Shown piece after piece: positions 1-7,928 of a DNA stretch of 23,373 bases. Both the position numbers and the translations under genes were made by a program. The stretch spans positions 1-23,373 of the forward strand of contig DEQS01000075.1 of the NCBI GenBank assembly GCA_002360555.1. The letters are read 5' to 3'. Within the stretch, counting starts at the first letter, position 1, and each line of letters begins with the position of its first letter. The notes under the pieces are model-generated. The model did not search any database. It saw only the letters and a program-made list of their open reading frames with translations, and was not told the origin of the DNA. The DNA comes from Chloracidobacterium sp. UBA3360 (GTDB lineage Bacteria > Acidobacteriota > Blastocatellia > Pyrinomonadales > Pyrinomonadaceae).

Positions 1-1404
1 ACGGCGGGGCAGGGGCTGGAGAATCTGTCTGTGGCGGCAACGGCGGCATCGCACTCCAAGGCCGGAACGGCTGGGCTGTTTTCGACGGGGGGCAATGCGT
101 TTACTACGCGGACGGCGAGTTTCATCATCCAGGAACATTTTCCGCCCGGTATCGACAATCGTCCCGGCGGGCCGCTTTACGGGGTGCAGTTTTCGACGCT
201 TGCGTGTTCGGATGTTGCCATTGCGGGATTGCCTTTGGGACTCTCCGGCGATCCCGGCGGCATACCTTTATATAAGAACGGCGTTGCGGTCGGCGGTGTC
301 GGAATCGAGGGCGACGGGCTTTATACGATTGACCGCGACCCTACCGACAACGATCAATCAGCCGAAGAGATCATCGCTTTTGCGGCGGCTCGCGGGTTTG
401 AATCACCCGCACTCATTCGTGCCGATAATATTTTGGTCGAGGGCATCCGTTTGCCGTGGGCAAATGTTGTAAATCCGCCGGTCGTGCCGACGATCGCTTT
501 TGGCAGCCTGCCCGGAGCGGTGACGAGTCCGGTGATCGCGACGCCCGTGAGCGATTTTGTGCCGACGACGCTTAATGGTGTTGGCGGGCAATCGAGCGTG
601 CGTTTTCCGACAGTAGCCGGTTCGAGCCTGACCGTTGCCGAGGTAAACCAAATACTCGGGGCGGCCGCAGGTTATGCAAATATGACGCGAGCCGGCATCC
701 GACAGCCGCTGGGCAGCAACGCCCGCGTGACGATCTCGGTCGTGGATACTAACGGTAATGTGCTCGGTATCTTTCGCCAGCTTGACGCTCCGGTGTTTGG
801 GCTGGATGTCGCGGTGCAAAAAGCCCGGACCTCAAATTTCTTTGCCCGAACAGATGCGGGCTCGAAGCTAACCACCGCCGGTTTTGGCTCATACGTTACG
901 CGTGCAAATGCCGACGGATTATCGCTAACGGGGAATATTGCATTTAGCAATCGCGGCGTCGGTTATTTGCACCGGCCGCTTTTTCCGGACGGGATAGACT
1001 TTACGCAAGAGGGGCCGTTTAGCACGTCTTTGACGAATTGGAGCCCGTTTAACGACGGTTTGCAGCTGGATCTGATACGAACGGCTTTGACGACGCCTTG
1101 TGCTCCGCGAATAAAGGGTCGTAGCCCGCGAGGTGGAGTTTCAATCCCAGTCGCGTGTCCGTGTTCGGCAATACCCGAAGTCCGAAACGGGATACAGATA
1201 TTTGCGGGCGGCATACCGCTCTATCGCGGAAATGTGCTTGTTGGGGCGATCGGCGTCAGTGGCGATGGTATCGATCAGGACGACCTGATAGCGGCCGGCG
1301 GAGCTAATAATTTTGCACCGCCGCAGGCGATGTGGTCGGATAAGTTTTTTGTTCGCGGCGTGCGGCTGCCTTTTTTGAAGTTTCCGGCCCGGCCATTTCT
1401 ATAA
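1..1404 (+). CDS. Tandem GlcG/HbpS-type heme-binding protein, 5' end cut by window
   Basis: The reading frame is open from base 1, so the GTG at 31 is probably internal and the true start lies upstream. Counting from that GTG, residues about 200-275 carry the GlcG/HbpS (DUF336) pattern: a helix with TVAEVNQILGAAAGYA, then VTISVVDTNGNVLGIFRQLDAP, then a GLDVAVQKARTSNFFAR segment. The family's closing segment appears twice: GGIPLYKNGVAVGGVGIEGD near residues 77-96 and GGIPLYRGNVLVGAIGVSGD near 390-410. The protein is therefore two tandem domains, and the window begins inside the first. Known members bind heme or small molecules and many are secreted; the role here is inferred. The next gene starts 21 bp downstream, and multiheme cytochromes follow, so co-expression with heme-protein genes is likely. 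The C terminus is complete (stop TAA). The signal peptide, if any, is outside the window. Confidence 0.75.
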   Translation, partial: TAGQGLENLSVAATAASHSKAGTAGLFSTGGNAFTTRTASFIIQEHFPPGIDNRPGGPLYGVQFSTLACSDVAIAGLPLGLSGDPGGIPLYKNGVAVGGVGIEGDGLYTIDRDPTDNDQSAEEIIAFAAARGFESPALIRADNILVEGIRLPWANVVNPPVVPTIAFGSLPGAVTSPVIATPVSDFVPTTLNGVGGQSSVRFPTVAGSSLTVAEVNQILGAAAGYANMTRAGIRQPLGSNARVTISVVDTNGNVLGIFRQLDAPVFGLDVAVQKARTSNFFARTDAGSKLTTAGFGSYVTRANADGLSLTGNIAFSNRGVGYLHRPLFPDGIDFTQEGPFSTSLTNWSPFNDGLQLDLIRTALTTPCAPRIKGRSPRGGVSIPVACPCSAIPEVRNGIQIFAGGIPLYRGNVLVGAIGVSGDGIDQDDLIAAGGANNFAPPQAMWSDKFFVRGVRLPFLKFPARPFL

Positions 1405-1425
1405 ACAGACCATTGGCTTTTTAAT

Positions 1426-2178
1426 ATGCGACTCATCCTGCTCATCTTATTGCTGGGGGCATTTGTCTTTGCAGATGCGCAAGGTGGGTCGGGTGCGATA
1501 TTGATCCAGGCCAAACCAATTAAATCCGGCGATCAGCTCAAGCTCGCTCGGAAACGATTTTACCTTTTCAACGGCGGTTTGAAAGAAAATGCCGCCCTCC
1601 TCGACCGGATCAAATCGGCAGCTTTCACTTCACGCGATTGCTATTACACACAGGCTAAGGCAAGCCCGGCGTTTATGTGCTGGCTACAAGCCGAAAATTG
1701 CGACGGCCCGTTTTGCCGCCCGGTCTTGCAGGCAGAGATCGCGGGCGTGCCGGAGTTTGACGCGGCGTATAAGAAGGGTTTGACGCTGTATAAGAGCAAG
1801 CCCGCACTCGCTCTTAGCTGGCTAATTAACAATCTCGACGCTCCGCTCGTCGCGGGTTATTACGACCAGCAGCGAGCGTATGTTGAACGTGTGCTTGGCG
1901 GACTAAAACCTTTGCAAACGACGCAAGCGACCATCACCGCTGCTGAGGCGTATTTTGTTGATGTCCCGGTCAGCGACAACGGGCAAAAGTATCTCGTCTC
2001 AACCCTCATCCCGGTCGAGCTGGGCGATAAGAGTTTTGTCTGGACGTGCGAGGTTACCGATCTCGGGCCAAACAAATTCCTTTCCAAGGTGCCACTGCCT
2101 CTCAAGACCAACGCCAAATGTCAGGTCACAGAGGTCAAGCAGCAGATCTGTAAAACGGAGGCGTGTCCGGCAAAATGA
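1426..2178 (+). CDS. Secreted Cys-rich protein of unknown function
   Basis: I do not recognise the family. The 250-aa product starts with a hydrophobic signal peptide of about 19 residues (MRLILLILLLGAFVFADAQ), so it is probably periplasmic or exported. It has eight cysteines, four clustered at residues 72-97 and four at 218-247, an even number compatible with disulfides. None is in a CXXCH heme motif. The middle is mixed helix with no visible catalytic motif. It begins 21 bp after the heme-binding protein gene. Its stop overlaps the start of the nine-heme cytochrome gene (ATGA at 2175-2178), so it is translationally coupled to a cytochrome and may be an accessory or assembly factor for it (inference). 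Confidence 0.75.
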   Translation: MRLILLILLLGAFVFADAQGGSGAILIQAKPIKSGDQLKLARKRFYLFNGGLKENAALLDRIKSAAFTSRDCYYTQAKASPAFMCWLQAENCDGPFCRPVLQAEIAGVPEFDAAYKKGLTLYKSKPALALSWLINNLDAPLVAGYYDQQRAYVERVLGGLKPLQTTQATITAAEAYFVDVPVSDNGQKYLVSTLIPVELGDKSFVWTCEVTDLGPNKFLSKVPLPLKTNAKCQVTEVKQQICKTEACPAK

Positions 2179-3257
2179 AAAATATTTCAAGAATTTTGCT
2201 TGTGACCGCCGTCGTCGTGTTTTTTGTGAGCGGGCTATTAAAGACGTCTAGTGCCCAGCGGCGTCTGGGCGTGTTTTCGCACGAGACCAAGGCTCACAAA
2301 GACGGCAAATACAGCGACTGCTCTTCGTGCCACTCGCTTCCGACCAAAAACTGGACATCAGCCCGCCGCGACAAGCTTGATCCGTATCCGGATGTTGCAA
2401 CTTTCCCTTCGCACACTTCATGTTTTGGCTGTCACACACGCGACATTTACAGCAACGGGGGTGCATTTTGCGGCACTTGCCACACGGTACCGACGATGCG
2501 AGCACGGGCCGTGTCGGCATTTCCGCAAAAGTCGCACAAGAGCCAGTTCACGACCATTTTTCCGCACAACGTTCACCAAGATTTGATAGCTTCGAACGAG
2601 CAAAAGACGCCATTCGCGGTCGCACATTTTGTTAATGCATCGTATTCGCGGCCTGTTGATGATGACAAGGATAAAGCCAAATATTACAGTTGCGCGATCT
2701 GTCACACGACCGCAACCGCGATACCAAAATATGCACCGCAGACGCTGCCTTCGCTGACGGCAAAATCTGCTTTGATCGCCGATGTTTTTGACCGTCCCAT
2801 CGTCGCGTCGTTTTTTAAGAGTTCACCGACCGGACACGAGTCGTGCTTTACCTGTCATTATCAGTTTAAGAATTTGCCAAAAGAAAAGATGAGCTGTGCC
2901 GGATGTCATGCTCCGGCAACGCCGTATCTTAAATCCGACGAGATCAAACGCTATTCATTAAAATTTGACCACGAACGTAAGGATCACTCGGTCAAAGACT
3001 GTACTAGCTGCCATCAACGGATAACGCAAAATGAGGATGTTAACGCGTTGAAAAAAGCGGATGTTCCGATCTACGCATGTGCGATCTGTCATGTGAACGG
3101 GCAGGAAAACGGCGAGAATTTTAAGCGGATACTCAATATAGAGGTGGCCGCACGTGACGCCTCGAAAGACAAACCTGTCGGCTGCACATACTGTCACACA
3201 TCGGCGATCGGCCGTTTTGACGTGCCGGAGAGCCATCGTGTGATACTTAGCAAATGA
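2175..3257 (+). CDS. Nine-heme secreted cytochrome c
   Basis: The 360-aa product has an N-terminal signal peptide (hydrophobic residues 7-22, likely cleavage after SSA at 27) and nine CXXCH heme-attachment motifs, with first cysteines at residues 49, 83, 99, 173, 224, 241, 276, 302 and 337. Many extra histidines (for example FPHNVH and FDHERKDH) are candidate distal ligands, as in class III/c7-type multiheme cytochromes. A role in periplasmic or extracellular electron transfer follows from the family; the partner is unknown. The frame also has a GTG at 2163, but the ATG at 2175 is preferred: GGAGG at 2157-2161 lies 13 bp upstream, and the ATG forms an ATGA overlap with the previous stop. The 3' end overlaps the next cytochrome gene in the same way (3254-3257). 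Confidence 0.9.
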   Translation: MKNISRILLVTAVVVFFVSGLLKTSSAQRRLGVFSHETKAHKDGKYSDCSSCHSLPTKNWTSARRDKLDPYPDVATFPSHTSCFGCHTRDIYSNGGAFCGTCHTVPTMRARAVSAFPQKSHKSQFTTIFPHNVHQDLIASNEQKTPFAVAHFVNASYSRPVDDDKDKAKYYSCAICHTTATAIPKYAPQTLPSLTAKSALIADVFDRPIVASFFKSSPTGHESCFTCHYQFKNLPKEKMSCAGCHAPATPYLKSDEIKRYSLKFDHERKDHSVKDCTSCHQRITQNEDVNALKKADVPIYACAICHVNGQENGENFKRILNIEVAARDASKDKPVGCTYCHTSAIGRFDVPESHRVILSK

Positions 3258-4168
3258 GAACCGAAGCGGGCAAAAGAAATGCGATAAAGGCTGCTTTTTT
3301 ATTGGCGGCCTTGCTCGTATTTGCGGCAAGTTGTCTCAAACAGGGTGAAAAGGCGAACGTTCCGCTGACCGCCGCCGAGACGCCCGAGCCGCCGGTGATC
3401 AAAGCCTCCGATTCAACATTTTCAAAATTTTCACACACCGTCGCTGAGCATAAGCAGTTTGACTGCGTCTCGTGTCACCGACGGGAGGGCAAGCAAAAAC
3501 AGCTCGAATACGCCGGACACGATTCGTGCGTCGGTTGTCATCTGAGCCAGTTCACAAACCCTGGCGAAAAGCCTGCGATGTGCTCGATCTGTCACGACAA
3601 GATGGATACGACCCCGCCGACTATGCGTGCGTTTACGACACGATTCAAAGAGGGGTTTAACATGAAGTTTGACCACTCGGCACACGATTCGGGCAAAGGG
3701 CGTCCGGCTCAGGGATGTACGGCGTGTCATTCGCCGTCGGGCCCGGGCCAGTCGATCCCGTCTGGCATCGATACGCACAGCACCTGTTACGCCTGTCACA
3801 CGCCGGAAAGCAAGATCGGCTCGTGCAATGTCTGCCACGCTCTGGCTCCATACAACCGTACGCTGCAGTCGGAATATAACTTTAAGGCTCTTTTCCGCCA
3901 CGGCGATCATGCTAGGGGCATCGGTTGTAACGATTGTCACAACGTCGTCAACGGAGCACCGATGGGGCGGCAGGTGACATCGATCGCCGTGCTGCAGCAT
4001 CGAGCCGCTCCGGGCACAAACTGTGTCGCGTGTCACAACGGACGGCGGGCATTTACGGGAAATAACCCGCTCGATGTCGGCAGCTGTGTACGCTGCCACA
4101 AAGGCTCTGGTTTCTCGGCACTGCCGGCGGAAACGGTAGCGGACGAAACGGCTCCGCCCGAAAAATAA
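3254..4168 (+). CDS. Nine-heme cytochrome c lipoprotein
   Basis: The 304-aa product has a lipoprotein-type leader: basic N terminus, hydrophobic residues 13-24, then AASC with the candidate lipidated Cys at 27. Nine CXXCH motifs have first cysteines at residues 71, 92, 110, 155, 178, 191, 225, 257 and 278. Segments such as MKFDHSAHD and LFRHGDHARGIGCNDCH match the F-x-H-x-x-H plus CXXCH pattern of cytochrome c7/c3-like proteins. It is likely anchored to the outer or inner membrane and able to pass electrons toward the cell surface (inference). Its start overlaps the preceding nine-heme gene by ATGA, so the two were probably made for the same chain. No clear intrinsic terminator follows; a candidate promoter for the next gene does. 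Confidence 0.88.
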   Translation: MRTEAGKRNAIKAAFLLAALLVFAASCLKQGEKANVPLTAAETPEPPVIKASDSTFSKFSHTVAEHKQFDCVSCHRREGKQKQLEYAGHDSCVGCHLSQFTNPGEKPAMCSICHDKMDTTPPTMRAFTTRFKEGFNMKFDHSAHDSGKGRPAQGCTACHSPSGPGQSIPSGIDTHSTCYACHTPESKIGSCNVCHALAPYNRTLQSEYNFKALFRHGDHARGIGCNDCHNVVNGAPMGRQVTSIAVLQHRAAPGTNCVACHNGRRAFTGNNPLDVGSCVRCHKGSGFSALPAETVADETAPPEK

Positions 4169-4217
4169 TTTGAATTTATCGCAACTTAAACCGCCATTTC
4201 GAGCATCTCTGAAAACA

Positions 4218-4247
4218 TTGACATTCGTTACGAAAAGAGGTTCTAAT
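4218..4247 (+). promoter_or_regulatory. Candidate sigma-70-type promoter for the tetraheme cytochrome gene
   Basis: TTGACA at 4218-4223 and TCTAAT at 4242-4247 are separated by 18 bp and lie 30 bp upstream of the ATG at 4277. This is the only gap above 100 bp in the cytochrome block, so the block may be two transcription units (1-4168 and 4277-11997). Called by eye. Confidence 0.5.
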
Positions 4248-4276
4248 AAGGGCACATATTTAGGTCTGGTAATGCT

Positions 4277-4963
4277 ATGAAGAATTCGATCAAACTATTT
4301 GTTATCACCATTTTCGGTGTATTTGTTTTGGGATTATTGCTGAATAGTTTTGGTCCTTTGGCGGCGGGTGTGAGAGTTTTTGCAAAGGGTGAACCAACGC
4401 CTACTCCGGCGGCAAATGCAAACAAGCCTGCTAATACACCAGCGAATACTGCTCCGGCGGCGACCCCGGCATCCGGCGGTGACGGTAAGAAGATCACAAA
4501 GTCATTTGTCCTCGGTAAGGACAGTCTTTCGGAATACGGCGAGGCGCCATTTGACCATGAAACACACGCTTTTCAAATGTACAGCCCGGACGGCAAATCG
4601 GTCGTCGGCTGTGTCGAGTGTCATCATACCGACCAGCCAAAATCAGCTCTTAAGCCCCCGCTATTAACGTCAGAACGCGACGTCGCTCTGACGCTCGAAT
4701 CGTGGAGAGCTTCGCCGCAAAAGGTCAATGAGTGCCGTTCGTGTCATTTTCAGGATGGCAACGTACCAGATGGCAAGGAAATGCCCACGGCGACATATAC
4801 TGACGGTGCCAAATCGACCAAAAAAGATCTGAATAATGAGCTTGCGTATCATATCAACTGCAACACATGTCATGATGCGGCGTTCAAATTGCGGCCCGAA
4901 TTGAAAAAGAAACCTGGCTTTGCAACGTCTAAAGACTGCACGATCTGTCACAAAACAAACTAG
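4277..4963 (+). CDS. Membrane-anchored tetraheme cytochrome c (c3-like)
   Basis: The 228-aa product has an N-terminal hydrophobic segment (residues 5-30) that may be an uncleaved anchor or a signal peptide. A Pro/Thr/Ala/Asn-rich linker (about 38-67) follows, then a heme domain with four CXXCH motifs (first Cys at 112, 153, 195 and 221). The APFDHETHAF segment just before the first heme motif is typical of cytochrome c3/class III folds, where such histidines are distal ligands. The flexible linker suggests a tethered shuttle between an inner-membrane complex and other cytochromes (inference). It appears to be the first gene of the second unit. The zinc-ribbon gene begins 3 bp after its stop. 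Confidence 0.87.
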   Translation: MKNSIKLFVITIFGVFVLGLLLNSFGPLAAGVRVFAKGEPTPTPAANANKPANTPANTAPAATPASGGDGKKITKSFVLGKDSLSEYGEAPFDHETHAFQMYSPDGKSVVGCVECHHTDQPKSALKPPLLTSERDVALTLESWRASPQKVNECRSCHFQDGNVPDGKEMPTATYTDGAKSTKKDLNNELAYHINCNTCHDAAFKLRPELKKKPGFATSKDCTICHKTN

Positions 4964-4966
4964 AAG

Positions 4967-5419
4967 ATGGCCCTTAGGCAATGTGACAAATGCAGTGAGA
5001 TGGTCGATGAGGCAAAAGCATTTTGCCCGGAGTGCGGCAATGTTCTGGTCGAAGAAAAGCAGCGTGAAGAAGAGTCTGCCTACGAGAGCATGGATGGGAC
5101 CATGCAGTTTGGCCAGACGATGTATAACCAGATGCTGTCGGACATGGGGCTGAATATTTCGGCCGCTCCTGACAAAAAGGTTGAGGAGCCTGTTGCTCCG
5201 CATGTCATCGAGCCTGTCGTTCAACCGACCGTGCAGCCTTTGCATCAAATTTTGCAGCCGATCGATACTGGTGCTGCCGCGATACCGACTGCTGCGGCGG
5301 AAAAGCCTGAGAGGGGCAACAAATGGGTCATCTTTGGCATAGTCGGGGGGTTGCTTTTGCTGATTTTGATCGTCGCTGCGATCCTGGTAGGGCTTGCCCT
5401 TTGGTCGCGTTTTCGTTAA
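4967..5419 (+). CDS. Zinc-ribbon protein with C-terminal membrane anchor
   Basis: The 150-aa product begins with a short zinc ribbon, CXXC at residues 6-9 and CPEC at 20-23. An acidic stretch and a Pro/Val-rich linker (about 70-115) follow, then a single strong C-terminal transmembrane helix (about 121-146) ending in a short basic tail. This predicts a tail-anchored protein with the ribbon in the cytoplasm. Four cysteines at this spacing suit zinc; a rubredoxin-like iron site is less likely because the second knuckle and the usual loops do not match. Function is unknown. It sits 3 bp after the tetraheme gene and 31 bp before the large Fe-S fusion, so it may be an assembly or adaptor subunit of the complex (inference). 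Confidence 0.75.
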   Translation: MALRQCDKCSEMVDEAKAFCPECGNVLVEEKQREEESAYESMDGTMQFGQTMYNQMLSDMGLNISAAPDKKVEEPVAPHVIEPVVQPTVQPLHQILQPIDTGAAAIPTAAAEKPERGNKWVIFGIVGGLLLLILIVAAILVGLALWSRFR

Positions 5420-5450
5420 ACCTTAATTTTCTAGAACAGTCCAAACTGCG

Positions 5451-7928
5451 ATGCCACGTGTGATCGAAAACCACTCGAAAGTGATCGAGGCGTTTCGAAA
5501 TGTTGATATCGTTTCTGAGCTTGTCGCCCAACTACCGAATGGCGAGTTTAGGAACGAGCTCGATATGGATATCATCCTGTTTGGCCGCAGTTATCGCGGA
5601 AAACAAGTCGGGCCGTACGTCCGTCTGCTCGAATTTGAGCCCGGCGAAACGATCGTTCGGGAAAACACCTGGGAAAGCAGCATTTTTTACATCCTCGTCG
5701 AGGGCAGACTCGACGCGTCGATAGCCGACGGCGACAAACAAAAAAAGGTCGGCGAGATTCCGGCAGGGAATTCGTTCGGCGAGATGGCATTATTGTCAGG
5801 AACGCCGCGAACCGCAACCGTTTCAGTTGCGGAAGGAGCGGAAACCGCACTCGTTCTCGAATTTACACGCCCCGCGATCCGACTGCTACGCAAACTGCCA
5901 AAATTTGGCCGAGCGCTCGACCGCAACTACCGCGCTTATGGGCTCTCGCTTACGCTCAACGAGCTCAAAGACTTCACCAAGACTGACATCGAACCGGCTT
6001 TATTACGGCGGTTGGACGATGCAGCCCGCTTTGCGGTGTATGAAAAAGATCATGTTCTTTTCCGCGAGGGCGATCCGGTCAACCGCCTTGTTTTTGTCCG
6101 CAACGGCTGGATCCAGCGGGTCAGCGGCGTCGAATTTAATCCGAAAGCCGCCGATCTGCTGCTCGAATCGGACGAATCGGTCGGGCTCGATTTTATCGGA
6201 GCGGGCACGTGTCTCGGGCTCGATGCCGTCGATGCTGAGGGCGACTGGAAATATACGGCGGTCGTTCGCGGACGTGCCGAGGTCATCGAGGTTGCGATAA
6301 GCCGCCTGCGAGAGGATAAGGAACTTAGGTCTGCCGTCGTGCCGTTTCTAAAAAGCTCGACCGGAAACGAAACCGCGATCCCTGAGCACCCATCGGACGC
6401 ACGTGTCGTGACGGCGATGACGAAAGAGATCGAAACCGGCGTCGTAGACGGCGTGAATTTGCTTGTGATGGACATGGCAAAATGCATCCGCTGCGGCAAT
6501 TGCTCGCTGGCGTGTCATCATGTTCACGGCAATTCGCGGCTGGTGCGTCGCGGTATACATATCGAGCGGCCATTCAAGGCAAACAAAGCCGCAACCCAGA
6601 GCATCCTCGTTCCGTCTGTTTGTATGCATTGTCAGGATGCCGAATGCCTAACCGGATGCCCGACGGGTGCGATCGCACGTTTTCCGAACGGTGAGATCGA
6701 CATCAACCCCGTCACCTGTATCGGCTGCGGCGACTGCGCGACCCAATGTCCGTATGATGCCATCTCGATGATCGTTCGTGATGGTGCAAAACCGGGTTCC
6801 GAACAAAGCCGCCTTGCGTCGCTTTTGTCGCCTTTCAAACTGACGGAGGACAAAAAACCGCCGCCTGTCACACAGACCGAAAATCTGCTTGCGATCAAAT
6901 GCAATCTCTGCAACGACACCGGCCTCAATCCGCCAAAAGCAAAAACTGCCGCGTATTCGTGCGAAGAAAATTGCCCGACCGGAGCACTGCTCCGCGTCAA
7001 CCCGCGTGAGTATTTTGACGAGGTCAACGAATCGATCGGCCTGATACAGCGCAGCAAGACGCACGCGATCGGCGTCAACATCCATAAATTTGATCTAAGG
7101 TCATGGATCTGGCATATCCTCGGAACGTTGCTGGTTGTTGGTTTGGGTGGTTTTGCCGTTTGGGCAACTTACAAATATTCTCAGGATATCGCTTTGAGCG
7201 AAGGCTCTTGGGTAACGATGCGTTGGCTGACGGGCCTAGCGGGACTTGCGAGCATCGTTTGGGTGATGGCGTATCCGTTTCGCAAAAAGGTTTACCGTCG
7301 GCGTGCTGGGGCGTTGCGTTATTGGATGTTGTCGCACATTTATCTCGGCGTAGTGGCCGGAGTGCTTCTGCTGGTCCACGGCGGTACAAAGACCGGCGGG
7401 TTGTTGACGACGTGTCTGATGATCTCGTTTGACATGGTGATATTTTCGGGCATTTTCGGGGCGTTGTGTTACCTGATCGTGCCGCGTTTTATGACGCGTA
7501 TCGAGCGTGAACCGCTCTTGCTCGAAGACCTCGAAGCCCGCCGCGAAGAGCTGCGTGCCCAGATGATCCAGGCCAGTGAACAGACCGACAACGCAGATCT
7601 CAAAAAACTGATCGAACGCAAAGTTCGCCGCCGTTTCCTGAGCCTCAGCTATCTATTCCGCCAGTATTTAAGAACCGAAGATCTGCCGTCGATGCTCGCT
7701 GCGGCTAGGGCGAGATTCAGGGATGATGCCGACGGACTATCGCGCAATGACGAGGCAAGGCTGATGGAAGCGGTCGAGAATGCCGCGACGCTGCGCCGCG
7801 TCGATGCGCTTTGTTATCTGCACAAATTGCTCAAACTTTGGTTGCCGCCTCACGTACTTTTCACGTCGCTGATGCTTGTTTTGTTGGTGGTGCATATTGT
7901 GCAGGTCGTATATTTTAATGTGAGATGA
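5451..7928 (+). CDS. Fusion: cNMP-binding domain, four [4Fe-4S] clusters and diheme-b-like membrane domain
   Basis: The 825-aa product has no signal peptide, so its N-terminal domains should be cytoplasmic. Residues about 45-160 form a CRP-type cyclic-nucleotide-binding domain with an intact phosphate cassette (FGEMALLSGTPRTA, E111 and R120). Residues 180-300 look like a second, degenerate copy lacking the cassette arginine. Residues 345-508 contain 16 cysteines in four groups (345/348/351/355, 391/394/399/403, 423/426/429/433, 484/487/504/508), the DmsB/NrfC pattern for four [4Fe-4S] clusters. About five membrane helices follow (552-576, 586-610, 624-643, 650-678, 799-822). Two of them carry histidine pairs 14 residues apart, H629/H643 and H801/H815, the spacing used by cytochrome b for two bis-His hemes. 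A charged coiled region (683-790) separates the last two helices. It could carry electrons between cytoplasmic flavoprotein or ferredoxin and periplasmic hemes under cNMP control (inference). Its stop overlaps the next start (ATGA at 7925). Confidence 0.85.
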   Translation: MPRVIENHSKVIEAFRNVDIVSELVAQLPNGEFRNELDMDIILFGRSYRGKQVGPYVRLLEFEPGETIVRENTWESSIFYILVEGRLDASIADGDKQKKVGEIPAGNSFGEMALLSGTPRTATVSVAEGAETALVLEFTRPAIRLLRKLPKFGRALDRNYRAYGLSLTLNELKDFTKTDIEPALLRRLDDAARFAVYEKDHVLFREGDPVNRLVFVRNGWIQRVSGVEFNPKAADLLLESDESVGLDFIGAGTCLGLDAVDAEGDWKYTAVVRGRAEVIEVAISRLREDKELRSAVVPFLKSSTGNETAIPEHPSDARVVTAMTKEIETGVVDGVNLLVMDMAKCIRCGNCSLACHHVHGNSRLVRRGIHIERPFKANKAATQSILVPSVCMHCQDAECLTGCPTGAIARFPNGEIDINPVTCIGCGDCATQCPYDAISMIVRDGAKPGSEQSRLASLLSPFKLTEDKKPPPVTQTENLLAIKCNLCNDTGLNPPKAKTAAYSCEENCPTGALLRVNPREYFDEVNESIGLIQRSKTHAIGVNIHKFDLRSWIWHILGTLLVVGLGGFAVWATYKYSQDIALSEGSWVTMRWLTGLAGLASIVWVMAYPFRKKVYRRRAGALRYWMLSHIYLGVVAGVLLLVHGGTKTGGLLTTCLMISFDMVIFSGIFGALCYLIVPRFMTRIEREPLLLEDLEARREELRAQMIQASEQTDNADLKKLIERKVRRRFLSLSYLFRQYLRTEDLPSMLAAARARFRDDADGLSRNDEARLMEAVENAATLRRVDALCYLHKLLKLWLPPHVLFTSLMLVLLVVHIVQVVYFNVR

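Noticed and set aside
3431..4255. Long - strand ORF (274 aa) antisense to the nine-heme lipoprotein gene
   Set aside because: It mirrors the cytochrome codons, is rich in Arg/Thr/Val without domains or membrane pattern, and has no ribosome-binding site; a shadow frame.
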